Below are positions 11,101-26,100 of a DNA stretch of 64,000 bases, in pieces. The notes under the pieces were generated by a model. It was not told the origin of the DNA, did no database searches, and saw nothing but the letters and a program-made list of their open reading frames with translations. Each line of letters starts with the position of its first letter. The stretch's first letter is position 1. A program made the translations under genes and the position numbers. This stretch comes from Rhea pennata (taxonomy: Eukaryota; Chordata; Aves; Rheiformes; Rheidae), in the NCBI RefSeq assembly GCF_028389875.1, contig NC_084702.1, forward strand, positions 63,218,553 to 63,282,552. Reading direction: 5' to 3'.

Positions 11101-14100
11101 TTCTGGCTTGATAGTTCCTATGGGTTCTTCAGGTCTCCAGAATTTCACAACTTTACCTTCAGGGCTGACAAGATATTTCCAGAAATTCCATCTAGGCTCT
11201 TTCTTTGAAGAATCTGCAAGAGTGACATCAGATCATTTTAATGACTCCCTTAGGCTTGTAATTGTTTAATTAGCAAGCAGTGACTGGTTAACTATTTGTT
11301 TCTTTTAATCCACCTTGTTCTTTGCTAGTGCTCTGGACATAAGTTTACTGGTCGGTGTTAACAATCTGAAAAGTGATACTCTCACCTTCTGCCAAAACGG
11401 TTGAAAGGCTTTTACTATGTTCTGCTTCCTATGGAGGAGCATATGGGGGCTGCATACTCATCAGGGAATCCCTAGTGTTACCTGAGTTTAAGGGAGGAGA
11501 AATAGGTGCAGGAATTGCAGTGGCTATGTTTGGCTTACTTCAGTGCCTTCCAACTTATAAGGCAGAACTTTAATGGTAACGTTGCTGTAATGAATTCCTG
11601 ATGGAGAGCCCCTTGACCCTGGAAATAATACAGGAAACTGTATGGCTCCCAGAGGAGACAGAAACAGTTTTTTGATTCAGCCTTTGTTCTGGGAGAATCT
11701 TACTGGTCCTAGGAAGGGAGGGAAAGCCTCTCTTTGAGGGAAGAAGTAGAAGAAAACTACTTGAGATTTTGACCAGGGGACAGGCACACAGTGGGGAACA
11801 GTGCTGAGCTCTACACTTATTTTTGGAAGCAGTGTGCTGAATTTTGCCATTTACAGTGTTTGTAATACCATGAATGTAAGTGTTCTTTGTGTTTACTAAT
11901 GTATATGAATGCCTGTAAGCATATATACATAGGAAGCTGGAGGTTATTCTAGGAAAGGCAAGGTCACAAACCTTGCACTGGACCAGCAAAATGCCTTACT
12001 GCTGTGAAAACAACAGAATGTTGAGTTGTATGAAGGCTCTGGCACTGTGTTTATGCTCCCAGTAGATCTTTTTTGCAATAAGCTTTCTAACAGTGGGGGA
12101 CAGATACCAGCTAGTGGTCACAGTCAGCAGAAGATGTAGCATGAAAATGTTCAATCTTTTGTTTGTCAGGACAACTAAATATAGGAGAGGTACTCCTTTG
12201 GTGATGCACAATAATCTCCTGTGAAGCAGAAGAATGAAGGAAAAGTCTTATTTCAAAATATTTAATTATCAAGGGATCTTTGTTGTTTTCATGGTGACGA
12301 TATCAAAGAAGAACTGAACGAGTGAATATGGTAGTTCTATTTCTGAATGGGTAGGAGTAGATATTTGTTTAGCCAGCCAATTGGTCAAAATATCTAAATT
12401 TTATATGCACTATGCTATCATTAAAATGCAACTTTTCCTTGGTAAGGTTGTAGAGGACAAACGAAGTCCAATGTTATCAGCTAGGTGAATGGAAACATGG
12501 TTTAGTCTCAAGCTGATGGCATAAAATGAGATGTGTGACATCCAAGTTTCCCTTCTCATTTCTATATCCTCACATCGTCATCCTATGTGGGGTTAGTAAA
12601 TTATCTATTGAAAGATGAGGATGTGAGGCACACTGAAACTAACTGCCCTCGTATCTGGTACCTGCTTGCCCTGATCTCCTCTCTAATGAACTCAGAGAGG
12701 CCCCTGCAGAGTGCAAGTCAGTAATTCCACTGGACATCAAGGCAACTCACAACTAGACTTTACCCAAGGGCCTCAACAAGATGCCTAAAGGTAGGTGGGG
12801 GGAAGCACAGTAATACTGACTATTGTGACTGGTTAGGAGATGACTGAGGAAAGGCATAATTTTCAAGTACATAGCAGATATCACTGAGGGTATGACAAGA
12901 AGCAATGGGTTTAAGTGGTGTAAGCAAGATTTCATGTAGATATGCAAATAGGTTTCTAACGAGAAGAGTTGTGATGAACTGGAAGTGACTGGGAAATCTT
13001 GGAATCTGTCATGGCTACTGTACTATTCTGGAAAAGCACCTAGTGTACTGGTTTAGGTAGCAGATCATGAATGGGGCAGGGAGATGGAATATAGCTAGGG
13101 TTTCTTCTCATACTCTATTTTCTAGTTCTTTTTTAAAAAAAGAAAGACGTGATAGAGAAGGGTTATGGTCTAGTTATCCTTTTTCCATATACCAGCATTT
13201 GCTATATGAAGACCTGACCAAAGCTCAAGAAAACTTAGAGGCATTTTAGTTGGCTTTGTGTCTATGAGCATTTTGGTCAACTGAAAACAGTCTTATTTCG
13301 CTTGTGAAAGCATGAGGCTTTAAGTCAGTAAATGCCTACTGTAGCAAGAGTCTAGAATATTTGTGCTAGTGGATTTTGCAGATTGGGCCCCTAAACTCAT
13401 GAGATGAGTTAATGAGATGACTCTTTGCTAAGAGGAATTTTCGTATCTGCATCTGTTTGTCATAATTATTACTGGAAGAATTAATCATAGTTACATTTTT
13501 CTCTATAAGAAAAGTTGTTTTCCAACGAAAATCCCATCATTTGAAACAGGATGTTTTAGGTAGGAGTCTTTGCACTCAACTTTGTATGTCTGCAAAAGAG
13601 GTATTTCTAGCTTTAGACATTTTATCATCAGTGGGGAGAAACAGGTGCTTTCAAGATACAATTCTAACTTTTTTTTGATATCTGCATTAAAATGAGATGG
13701 ATTGTTTTCCAAAGGTGCTTATTTCTCTCCATAGACTATGAAGACTGCAATGATTGCTCAGATTATGCTTGATAAACCCAGACTGGAATTCAGGAACAAT
13801 ATCACAGTTATAGGCAGTGCAGTATACAGAAGGAAATAGTTACCTATTAGAAACTTAAAGGCCGGCTCTGCTTCTGATCCTAGAATCTTGATTTTGTGGA
13901 AAACAGGGAAGGTTACTCCATAGTTTCCTTTGGCAAAAGATTCTATTTCCTGGCTTGAACTAGGCTCTGATTCTCCAAACTGGTTGCAGGGAAAAGCCAG
14001 CACAGTGAAGTGGGAGGGACCAAACTCTCTGTGCAGTTCTTGCAGTGCGATGTAATTTTTGTCTGTATGTTGACAGTAACTGGCCACGTTTACAACCAAA

Positions 14101-17100
14101 GTCGCCTTCAGAGAAATAAAGTTAGAATACTTAGAAAAACTAAAGATGGCATAGAGATTTTGATCAAATCTTAAAGTGGCATATTCCACTGTCTCAGTCG
14201 TTCTTTCTGGACTTTATCTCTGACCATAATTTCAATAAATAGGGTAAGAATAATAGCAGCTGAAGGTATTTGCTTTTTCTTTGAGACCTCCCGTTTTAAA
14301 AATCTTATCCATAAACTGTTTCTAATTATAGCTTTGCTTAAAAATAAGCATGCAAAAAGCATATATTTAAGACAGGTACTAAATTCATCTTATTAGATCA
14401 GCTTCAAAAGTTCTGCACAATATACTACCCTTTGTCTAGTATGGTTAAAATGCACAAATTCCATTGTTAACCCTATAGATTAAAAATCTCATTCCTTAGT
14501 TGTAATTTATTTAATATTTAACATTAACATAACATTAATATTTATTTAATATTCTTTATTGTAATTTATCCTTAGTTGTTGAGGCAGGTCTAGGTAAAAT
14601 TTCCCTCTAACTTATGGTTTATGTTTTGAAGAGCAGGATTTTAGCAGAAACTGTCATAAATTCCCATAACCAAACTTCTTTGCCACCTACAAATGGATAT
14701 AGCTTTAGGAAAGATTCAAGATAAAGATATAATGAAGTTGTAACTTACTTTCCCTCTGTACTTTTCCAAGGAAACAATCCTTCCTCGTGAATCCTTGACT
14801 TCGAAAGAATAAAAATCTTTGATTTTAGGTTTAAAAAACTTGAGTTGCAATAGGCAGAGAACTGCAGTACACAAAACCATCGACAGAAAAACAACAAAGA
14901 CCCTGGCTTTCGGCACGGAATATTTTAAAGGATAAGTAGTTGTGAGAGACTCCATTTTCAAAAACTTTGGAGAGGAGCCTGGGCAGGCCTGGAATGTGAA
15001 GGAGGAGCTGAAATACGAAACTTGCAGCTACGCTGCTCAGGCTAAAAAGAACAAGCTGCTCATTTTCTTCCTGCTGTGGAAGTGACTGTTTCCTTTTACA
15101 TTGCCTATGCTGGACTTCAGAACACTTAGTAAATTACAGATGGCTCTGACTAGGAAAAAAGGAACAAATGGAAAGTGTGTTTCCATCGCCTAAGAGTATT
15201 GATTGCTTTGTTCAGCTGACTTATGTGGAATACTTTAGGGTGGCATGTTATCTTGAGAATTGGCTGGGACCTTTTCTGTGGGTCTGTAAGTGCAGCTCTA
15301 GCCACATCCTGTGGACCCCTGTGTTATCAGATAGGACAAGCAGTTTGGGACCAGCTGTTTGGGTAGGAGGAGGGCAGTGTGGCAGATCTTTCCCTGTGCA
15401 CTGCCTCTCTTCTGCCTATCATCAGCTGCTGTGTGATTACAGGCAGCATTCACGGATTTGTCTGTAAGACTCTTTTTACAGCACACTAGAAAAGAAAGAT
15501 CCTTTTTTGCAGGCTGGTGTGAGGGAACAAAATCAGATTTTTTTTTTTATATATAGGGGAAAAGTGTAGACCTGATGATAGAAAATGAGCTTTTTTTTTT
15601 TTTTTTTTTTTTTTAATGCTACTATCTTAGCTGTCTGCTAGCACTGCTGAGAGGAGCTGCTTCTCTCACACCAGAGAAGGAGGAAAGGCTGATATTCTCA
15701 GCCTAAGCTAGAAGTCTCTCTCCAGTGGTGTTTTAATGAGGAAACTAAAAGATGCTCTGAACTTCAAAGCTGTGCAAGTCTGACATTTTTTTTTCTATCT
15801 ACCCCTTATTGTTTTCTATTTTCAAGACACTTCTGTATTATAGAGTACTTGTCATCTTTGCCTGTTGCTTCTTGGTATCTGAAGCGATATTTCAGACATA
15901 AATGTGTAGTGATGACAACAGTTACTGAAAGAACAGATTTTTGTTTATAGTTCACCATGTCTTCCCTGTTTTTTCTTGACCATTTCTCCCCATCTCTCTG
16001 TCAGTTCTCTTGGCTCTGAGTATTTGTACGGTTGTTTTCTGACGTGGGTGTATGTGAGGCTTGATCTCTGACAATGAAGCCTAAAATCATGGTATTTCAG
16101 AGATCGGAACAGAACAAACATGGACTTCTGTGCTGAAATGAACAAAGCTACAGTCAAAAGCAAATACTACTGACTTTAAAAGCCACGTAAGTCAAATCTA
16201 AGTTCAGCAAATCAATGCAGGAGTCCAGAGCATAACTTATGTGTTAGCAGCTTGTAAATTACATCTAACATTATTTCATAAATCGAAAAAATGCACAACT
16301 TCATTCTTATTATATTGCAAATATTTACTGGAGTGCCTGATAATGATCCAGAAGCCTGTTACAATGTGTTTACTTGCTACTGTTGCTGCTTTCATTATTT
16401 GCCGTACACACTGCTTTAAAACTGTATGAAGAGCAAGATCTTGTGTTACCATCCAGGCTCTCCCAGTTCAAATTCTGATACATTTTTTTTGGCATACTTG
16501 CTTGTTTAGGGGTTGTTTGTATGAATGGATTTAAAAGCAAGAAATCTGAATCTATCTTTTAATATAGTATGCCTTAATATGAATGTGAAGGATAAGAAGG
16601 TGATCAGGGGTAACCAACAGGGGTTCACCAAGGGGAAATCGTGCTTAACCAATCTGATCGCCTTTATGATGGGATTACTAGCTGGGTAGATGAGGAGAGC
16701 GCAGTAGGTGATGTCTACATTGACTTCAGCAAGGCTTCTGGCACTGTCTCCTATAATATCCTCATAGGCTAGCTCAGGAAGTGTGAAATAGATGAGCAGA
16801 TAGAGGTGGACTGAGGACTGGCTGAAAGGCAGAGGTCAGAGGGTTCTGGTTGGCAGTGCAGTCTAGTTGAAAGCCTGTATGTAGCAGTGTCCTGCAGGGG
16901 TCAGTACTGGCTCTGGTATTATTCATTTTACTCATCAGTGACCTGGATGAAGGGACAGAGTGCCTCCTCAACAAGTTTGCTGATGATGCGGAACGGGGAG
17001 GGGTGGCTGATGCATCAGGAGGCTGTGCTGCCATTCAGAGGGACCCTGACAGGCTGGAGAGATGGATGGAGGGGACCCTCATGAAGCTCAGCAGAGGGAA

Positions 17101-20100
17101 GTGCAGAGTCCTTCACCTAGGAAGAAATAATATCATGCAGTAGAGGCTGGGGGCTGACCTACTGGAAAGCAGCTCTGTGGAGATGGACCCAAATGTGCTG
17201 GTGGGCAACAAGCTGACCATGAGCCAGCAATGTGTCCCTGTGGCCAGGAAGGCCAAAGATATCCTGGGGTGCATTAGGAAGAGTGTCATCAGCAGGTTGA
17301 GGGAGGTGATCCTCCCTCTCTATGCAGCCCTGGTGAGTCCAAGCCTGCAGTACGGTGTCCAGTTCTGAGCTCTCCAATACGAGAGAGACATGGAGCTATT
17401 GGAGCCAGGGCTGCTAAGATGATTAAGGTACTGGAGCATCTCTGCTATGGGAAGAGGCTGTGAGAGCTGGGCCTGTTTAGCCTGGAGAAGAGAAGACTGA
17501 GAGGGAATCTCATCAATGAGAACATGTATCTGAAGGGAGGTCCAGAAGTCCTTTCCAACCTCAAATCTTCTGTGATTAAGAAGTGTAAGATAACATTGAA
17601 AATAACATGAGCAAGCCTAACTGTTGATGAGAAGATTCAAAAAATAAGAAATGAGTGAAGTCCTTTAGGCAAAGGTCAGAACAATAGCCTGATCTCAAAC
17701 AGCCAAAACACAGGTTTTACTGAATGCCCTTCTCTCAGGAGAATCTAGACTCAGGATCCTAAATGAAATGTCTGAAAATGCATTGGGTCTTTCAAAGGCC
17801 TGTGCATGAATAACGTCAATTTATTTTAATTCTCTGCCATAAGCTTTCTGTGTGACCTTGGCAAGTAATGAGTCTTCATTGTTTGATTATTATGATGATA
17901 GGGACTAGTGATACCACTTATGTCTTTGTCTTGCTTGTTCCTTGGGCCTTTTAATTTCTGTCAGGTTTTACCCTTTCCTGTTTTGCTGCTTTTTTTTTTT
18001 TTTTTTTTTTTTTTTTCTGTTCACCTGAGGTCATTGCCCATTGATTCAGGGGTACTTATCTAAGTAGAAAAATTTATATAGCTTGTCATTTAACTACTTT
18101 GGGTTTTTTCCTTCTCGCTTATTTGTAATATATTGCCTCTCTTTTCTTATGCTAAATAGGTTAAGTTCTTTAAGTTAGGTTCTTTAAGTATCCTGCTGAT
18201 TGTTTAACTGGAAGTAATGATTCCTCTCCATTTCTAGCTTTGTTTAATCTGTGTTATCTTGTATCACAAGGAGAGTAGCTATTCCTCTTGTATTCTGAGA
18301 CAGGTAAGTCTAGTTGCTCATTATATGAGGAAACTATGTTCCTTGAGTTGTCTCAAAGTGAAACAGTTTGCATGCAGGTAATTGAATTCACCTGTAATTA
18401 CACCTTTGATGTAGAAAGTTCCCCATTTGAGCTCTTCAGGCACTGCATATTTGGTATTTCCCTCAGTAGTATATCTGCTGATTTTGTGAACTTGCATTTA
18501 TATCAATTCAGATTCTACTATTTGCTTTTGGGGTTAGTTGTGGGAAGAGAAATCCATCTTGTCATGATTTGCTCCCATGTCCTGATGCTGTACAATTTGT
18601 GAGAAGAAGTCAGCCAGCTTTGAACATAGCAGTTGCCCTGCTCTGTATATGAAGCAGAGGCCACAGCTGCCCTTGCTTTGCAGAGGCTGGCCTGGGCAGA
18701 AAGTTTTCACCCAGGCAATTGCTGAAGCCATCCTCAGCCAAAGGTGTGTTTTTATGATATGCCACTGTGATGCAGCATAAGCCTGTTGGAGTGGCAGAGC
18801 AAAGCTTTCTTATGGGCGGACAAAACAGTGTAAAGGGACAGAACAATATGAAGTTGTGACTAATTTTGGTGATCTGGATCTCTTTCTTTATGCAGACCCC
18901 AGATTCCGGAAGGATCTCTTACTCCAGGTTTAAGAGTTCCATCAAGAAGAAGCTGACAGCCAGGGCTCCTGTGGCAAGTAGCCCTGTTGTCACAAGATGG
19001 CAGCAGCTGCACATAGGAAACAGCACAGAGGAGCTACACAGGGCCTCTCAGATGACAGTGCTTAGTGCATCTGGGGTGCCTCAGCTCATCAATGCACCTG
19101 GGAAGACTCCAGGTCAGTCAGAATGCAAAAGGAGTTTCATAATAGAGGATGGAGTCATGCAGCGGCTCCTGAAACGAACAGGAGAGTGGTATTCACTGAA
19201 AGGTTTGGGATGGTGTTCTAGCCTATCCCAGTGGAGCTTTTGCTATCATTATATGCAGCAGCAGTCTGTACAATCACAGAGAGAGTGAGCTCAGGGCCAA
19301 CTTCCTTTCAGTAGAATTACACTGCTGATATGAGAGGAAAGCCCGGCCCAAGATTCCTGTTATCAGTGCACAGACAGTCTAGGACAGACATAGCAGGTCA
19401 TACAGAGTTGATATCTGGAAAGGTGAAAGAAAAGAGGCCAAAACTTCATCCCCAACCAAGTAATTCCTCCTACAGAGCAACTCCTCTGCCTCAAAGATGG
19501 GGGCTGTATTGATCTGGATTCAAGTTGCACTGGACTATAACAATGTACAAGATGCATTACTGCATCTCCATGTCTGGAATAGTTGACAACAGCTGATAAG
19601 ATGGTAGAGAGTTCATGCAAGTCTCTTCTTCCTTTCCCTCTGCTTTCTCTTTTTTCCTACACACAGCTACCCTAGACAAGGCCAAGTCTGCAGAACCTGG
19701 ACCAGTCTGCATGCCTGGGTGTGATGGTGTACAGAGAGAATTTGCAGAAAACACAAGGCTATTTCTGTGCTCTTTTGTACACATAGATGGGATTTATGGG
19801 AGCAACAGATCTAGTGCTAGTTTTACACAGGTTATAAGGTCCAGCTCATGAACTGAATTCTGAGATGATCTGCTGAAGGACATACTTGCCCTATCTTTTT
19901 GTCTCCCCTCCACTGTTGTAGGCTTCGGGTGTTGACAAAGGTTCTGTCTGCCAAGGGAGCCATATTTAGAGGCTCTTTCTGAGAGCCATTTAGAGCACAC
20001 ATCAAATTTTCTGTACTCTGACTTGGTCTGGAGAAGAACTGACTCTGGAGGAGGCTATCCCTCTCCATGAACAACAGAGGGAGTTGAGGAAAGTTTAAAG

Positions 20101-23100
20101 TGAGCTTTTGAATTTACTGACTCTTAATTTTGGCAGTGCTGCGGGAAGATGAGGAAGAGTTTACCTGCTACATGTACATGGAGGAGTTTCCTGGAAGAGC
20201 TGTGGGACTAAGTAAGGCTCCAATTTCTTCATTAATGATGAAAATCTTAAGCAAATAAATGATCCTCTTTTTAGTATTCGGGATGCATTCCATGCTGCTT
20301 ATGCATTCAGCAGCCATGGCTGCTGGGCACACTCACGAAATGCAGTACTATTCTCTTAAGCAGAATGTCACAGCTATTCAACAGTGTGCTCATAACACAT
20401 TCTTATGTCTAGGAAATTCAAGTCCTAAAACAAAACAGATCCTCCTCTACTTAAGGTTCTGGAACAGCAAGCCCTACATTATTTCTCCAGCAGTGGTGAA
20501 AGCCTGAATGGTTCTGAGGTGCTGGGAAATTAGACATTGATTTCCTATGGGGGTAGGATCCTGTGAAAGCAGTTAATAAATCTAAGTCTATAAATCTGAG
20601 CTAAAGAAGTAAATCTGGACTCTTTAATTGTAGAGGGCATTGCTGATCTGACTTTTTTCAGATCCTTTTAGGATGAGATGAATTGTGCTGTAGAAGTGCC
20701 AACTTCCCTCCACTGACTATGAAGGGAGACCAGTGTGACTAGCTCAAATGTCATAATTTATATTGTCCCGCTTTTAGTGCATCAGATCTGCTCTTAGTAT
20801 GAAAATCAGTGCTATTCTGAAAAGTACTTAACAAACCATCTCTATGTATTTTTAAAGGAATTATTTCTTAAAATTGGTTTTGCAGTGTCATCTCAGGTGC
20901 CTAACAAACTCTCTGTCAAGAAAAAAGTTGTGACTGTAGCTAGCAGTCACAATGTAGCAGACTTAGAAGGGAGAAACGACAGCAGAACTGAAATGGGGAA
21001 AAGGCAGGTGAGTAATACAACATTCAGATGCACAGGTAGGATATTTACTTTCCTAATGTGTTATGTTATTTTTGGCCTGGAATCCATTATATATGTGCTA
21101 CATTATTAACATAGGGAACAGCAACAAGAGGAGGTTCCTTTAGGAAACATTTACTAGAGAAATATTGAGGACAATTGCTTTATCATTTATTTGGTTCAGC
21201 TTCTGTCTACTTCCTCCAAGCTATTGTCCTATGTACTAAAATTGAAACCAAGCTAATGAAACCCTCAAGATCTGTTTGTTACCTCTGAGGGAAAATGTAT
21301 ATTATGAAAAATATGCATGAAAACATGAATGACTCAGTTTTCTACTTGCTTTAATAACCACTATGTGTGAATATCATTTTTGCAGTTGTGAGGGATGCAG
21401 CTGTTCATTTTGTCACGTAGACATGAGATGCTAGAAACAATTTGCTAAAAGCTACCTTTCTGTGAATAACTTTTTTTTTTTCTTGACAATGAAAAGGAAA
21501 GGTCAGATGGTAACTCCTAATGATTCATGGCCATGGGTAGAAAAAGATATGAAATCTACTTACTGTGTGGAAAAAACTTCAGACCAGAGCTTGAGGTGAA
21601 AAAACTCAGACTGCAATAAGGGGGAGACAAATCTCTCATAACTGGAAGGAAGGAAGCAGTTGGAGCTGATTAGCTAGATAGGCGTGCTGGCTTTGCATTA
21701 TCAATGGATCCTATAATGTTATATTGATTGGTGAATTTTGTGGACTAATACATCCATTGGATTTTAATGTTTAATGCTTTGAAATCTGTTCTTCCCATTT
21801 AGGTACTGTTTTTTATCACTGTTCAGTTTATCCTTTCATTTTGCTAATGGACACAAACTTTTTCTTCTCTAGGCTTTATCTTTTCCTTTTTAGTCATCTT
21901 AAACTTATGCACCAACCACCCACCTGTCTCTGTTCACTAACTTTTTTGGAAATTGAGTCTTTGAAGTATGGTGATGCTTGTCTGTGTTAGTAAAAGCTAT
22001 TATCACATGGAAGTAAAAAACACCTCCCTCTTCTAATGCTATCTAACTGTGAGTATTTGTATATTACAGAATCATAGAATCAGTAAGGTTGGAAGGGACC
22101 TCTGAAGATCACCTAGTCCAACCCCCTTGAGCAAGCAAGGTCACCTAGAGCATGTTAGACAGGGTTGCATCCAGGCAGGCCTTGAATAGCCCCAGAGAAG
22201 GAGACTCCCAACCTCTCTGGGCAACCTGTGCCAGTGCTCCGTCACTCTCACAGTGAAGAAATTCCCCCTCACGTTCAGGCGGAACTTCCTGTGGTTCAAT
22301 TTCTGCCCATTGCCTCTTGTCCCGTCACACGAGACAGCTGAAAAGAGTTTGTCCCTGTCTCCTTTACACCCTCCCTTTGGATACTTAAGCTGTAAGCTTT
22401 TAGTCAGTGACTGTACTTTATCCTGACTTGTGCTGTCCTTTCCTTGATTGCACCAATTGTAATCAGTATTGAAGTACTGATAGCTATTTTCATGTGGTTA
22501 CTTTTCTGGTTTTTACTGCTGAGTAGGGATGCTTCACAGTTGTTCACTTAGTGGCCTGGCTTATGCTGGTTTGTAGTATTCATTCACTAGTATTACTGAG
22601 AATATTCACTGAGGATATCAAGCTCAGCCTCTGAAAAAAGGTAGTATCAGGACAGCTGACCTAATGAGATTGTTGAATGGTATCTTCTGATACTTGTACC
22701 CCTGAAGGTCATTGGATGTTACAAAAAAACTTGCTTTTATGTCATTCAGGGAATCTTGGTCCTTAGGGTAATCACTTTCCTTTCTTAATAAACAAAATAT
22801 TCTGAAAGATTCTCTTTTCAACAGCATTTTTTTTGATCCTGTGGTCTCATTGGTAGAATAAATCCAAGCTGCATGGATTTAGTAATCTTAGATTAATCTA
22901 TCTCACAGAGAAATGAAATTAAAACTTTTTGCAAAATAAGAACTTTCTTTCCTCCTTAAATTGGTCTTCTAAAAGGTGAGTAAATGTTATTGTCTTTATA
23001 TATGAAATACTCTTACATAGAAAGATGAGGTGACTTACCTAGAATTACACTATGTTTGACAGGCAGAAGTTGAGTTAGAAGTAAGGTATTCAGACTCCTA

Positions 23101-26100
23101 CCCTAAGGAGCACATAATTTCTCTAAGTGTGGTGTGGGTGTCTTTGAGATGACATCATGGGATTACCAAAACCCAAGTCCTGCCTAAAACCATTTGGAAT
23201 GGTCGGTCCTGCCTAAAATCATAAGGAAATCTATTAATCTTTTCAAATATGGTAACTAATGACTATTTAATTTGTCCTACCTAGTAGCATAAAGGAGTGG
23301 GATGCATTGAAAATAAAACCTTCTCACATTCCAGAGAACATGTGTGGTCTCTTTGTGGGCCAAAATTTCTTCCCTATGTACACAGTAAGTTTTCCATAGA
23401 AATGTCTGCACTTTAGAGGGATACAGATCCAAACAATCTGATTAGCTTTCTGCCAAGTTGTCTATATAAATCATGGAGAAAGAGCCTCTCAGAGCAGAAA
23501 GCCTGCTGTAGAACAGCTGAGATATGTAAAGGAGAAACACTTCTTAGTTATGTTTTTTGTGAGACATTCTTGTTATTACAGCAGGGTTTTGAAGAGCAGC
23601 AACAATGGGTTTGCTTGGAAAGACTAGATTTCACAGACATTGGAAAAACAACGTAATGTTAATCTTGAGTGGCTGTTGAAAACGTCAACTGCATTTCCAC
23701 CTGACTGAATAAAACATTGCAGATCAGACAGTTTGTTGACCTCTTGACAGTTACACAGAAACACTGTCATCAGAGCATTCAACTCAGTGAATAAACATTA
23801 TGAAGAAATCCATTATTATTAGGGATGGGTGAAGAGATTCGTATCCCATATAAGTGATCTGAATCTTGGCCAAAAGCCTAAGCTAATTTTTTCTGAAGAT
23901 GGGAAAAATTCCAATAAGAAGTTAGATCTCCATTTTCTTATTTTTCTGCTGCTTCATCTGTTCCTTTGACATCCCAAGAAAGGATAATCTAATAAAAATT
24001 CTTAATTCTAAGATTTCCTCTGTGTGTGTGTGTGTGTATGTATGTACAGATATATAAAATGTATTTATTTAGCACCAGGGACTTCAGACTGTAATAGTGG
24101 CTTAAGGAATAGGCTCATGGGGTCCAGGCTCTGCTGCTCTAGTTTGAAAGAGGACTCTGACATCCACCACAGTAGATTTCATACTAGAATCAATGATCTT
24201 GTAGTGTATGCACCAGAAACATGATCTTCTCATAGAGCAAATGTGAGGCATCAGATTTATTGCCTGCATGTGGAAAAGGGCATTGCGTGCACAGTGATGT
24301 TAATCTAAATGGCAATTTAAAAGAGGGCGCTAATTCAGCAGGTGACTTGTTACAGTATGTATGTACATACATACAGAGCCCTCTTCTATTGGTACGATGG
24401 CTATGTTCATAAAGCTTTTTCGGAGTTTGTCATCATTAGCAAATCAAAGTAGTGAATTGGTGTTTTATGAAAGGAAAAATGGTTGTTCTGGTTAAAGCAT
24501 ATGATATGAACATTAGTTTTTCATATTTGTTACTGATCTCCCTGTCTAAGAAAAAAGCTGTTATGAAGCTTTTATGTAAAGGGCATTGAGCCATTTGAGA
24601 GCTATGTTATACATAATACTTAAATATGTTTTGCTATGCATTCCTTTACTTACTGTACTTTTTTTTGCTTCATTTTATTTTCTCAGCTTCTGATGGTCCA
24701 AGAGGTTGGATTTAACCTTGCAGAAAGTGGTGGCATGAAGGTCTGTGAAAATATTAGTTGTGTTTGGAAAGGTAGGTTCCACTATAGGAAATACCCCTGT
24801 GTACACTGAACAAGATGATACAATAGGCTACACCTACACTAGAAAAGAAAACTGTTTGAGAATGGGATACAGAATAACATGAAGTGGCTAAGAGCTGCAC
24901 TGCTTGAGGCTATTCCTCCTAGAGTTGCAACCACTTCTGAAGATGTGGTACTACACCTCCTTCAGCATAGTTAACTCTTGGCATTTTACCTGACTTTTCT
25001 TTGAGTGCTGTGGGACACCTTGGTGGCCCTAAAGCATCAATATTAATTTCCTGTTGGTTTCTCAGTTTCAAATGCCTGCGGGGTTGTACTGCAGCCTGGG
25101 CACAGGATATAAGGCCTGTACTATCAGATATGTGAGAATGCAAGACGGGCAAGGGATAGTGTTGGATAAGTGGAAGAAGCCCGACCTGGTCCAGGCTATC
25201 TATAGGGAAAGGCTACTGGTTCTAGTGTTACCCCTAGTTCAGTATGGCAGGGAGTTGATTGGTTTGCTCTAGAAAATAGATTCTGGGAATGAACTAGTAT
25301 GCAGGGAATATGAATGATCAGTGGATCAGGACCCAGATGCGATTTGAGGAGCAATGGTGTATTATACAGATATTTTCAGAGTTATTTGGGCATGAGACAG
25401 TTCATTGCATATCAGAACAGTCTTCTGTGGTGTGTTCTCTTTGGACAGATAATTTGTTTTAGTGGTTATTTCTGCATACCTTGGATTCTTGCCAGTCAGG
25501 GCTGATTCAGGCTCCTGTGGTTTGTGGGAGTTTGTCTACGTGCATTGGTGAGGGTTAGTTTCATACATGCCTGATGGAGCAGTTCTGTGTAATCTAGCTG
25601 ATCAGCAGACCTGCTTGTAGAGTGCTATGCCCGCAGACATGTCAGCTTCACATCAGGAAAATCTTTTTTAGTTTCAGGTAGCTGGTGGGAATGTATCCCT
25701 CTATCACTTAATTTGTTACTGTAGTTTTAAAGAACTGACTTTTTTCTGCTCCATAAACATGGGAACTTCTGGAACTATAAGGAAGTTTTATTTACCTACT
25801 TCTGAAAAAATAGTAGGTAGTGTGTGTGCATATATGTATATACGCATACTTAAGTGGCACAATTAGTTATGCAGGCCTGGGCAGTTTGTAATTCAGGATC
25901 TGGGTGTGACTCTGGTGGTATGTCCTCCTACTGGGTCTTCAAACCTGCCCATGTGAAAACAGTGAGAATTCCTCCACCCATCTTTCTACATACAAGCCCA
26001 TGTTTAGTCGTAGTGCAAAAGAAACCAATATCTTCACCTTTATGAACCTTGTGGGCCTGCAGAAACAGATGCCTGTGAGCTTCTGAAATCTGTGTTTGTT

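Noticed and set aside
16774-17377. Open frames on the - strand over CR1 copy 1 (and the same at 36680-37304 over copy 2)
   Set aside because: Shadows of the CR1 reverse transcriptase region, repeated in both copies because the DNA is nearly identical.
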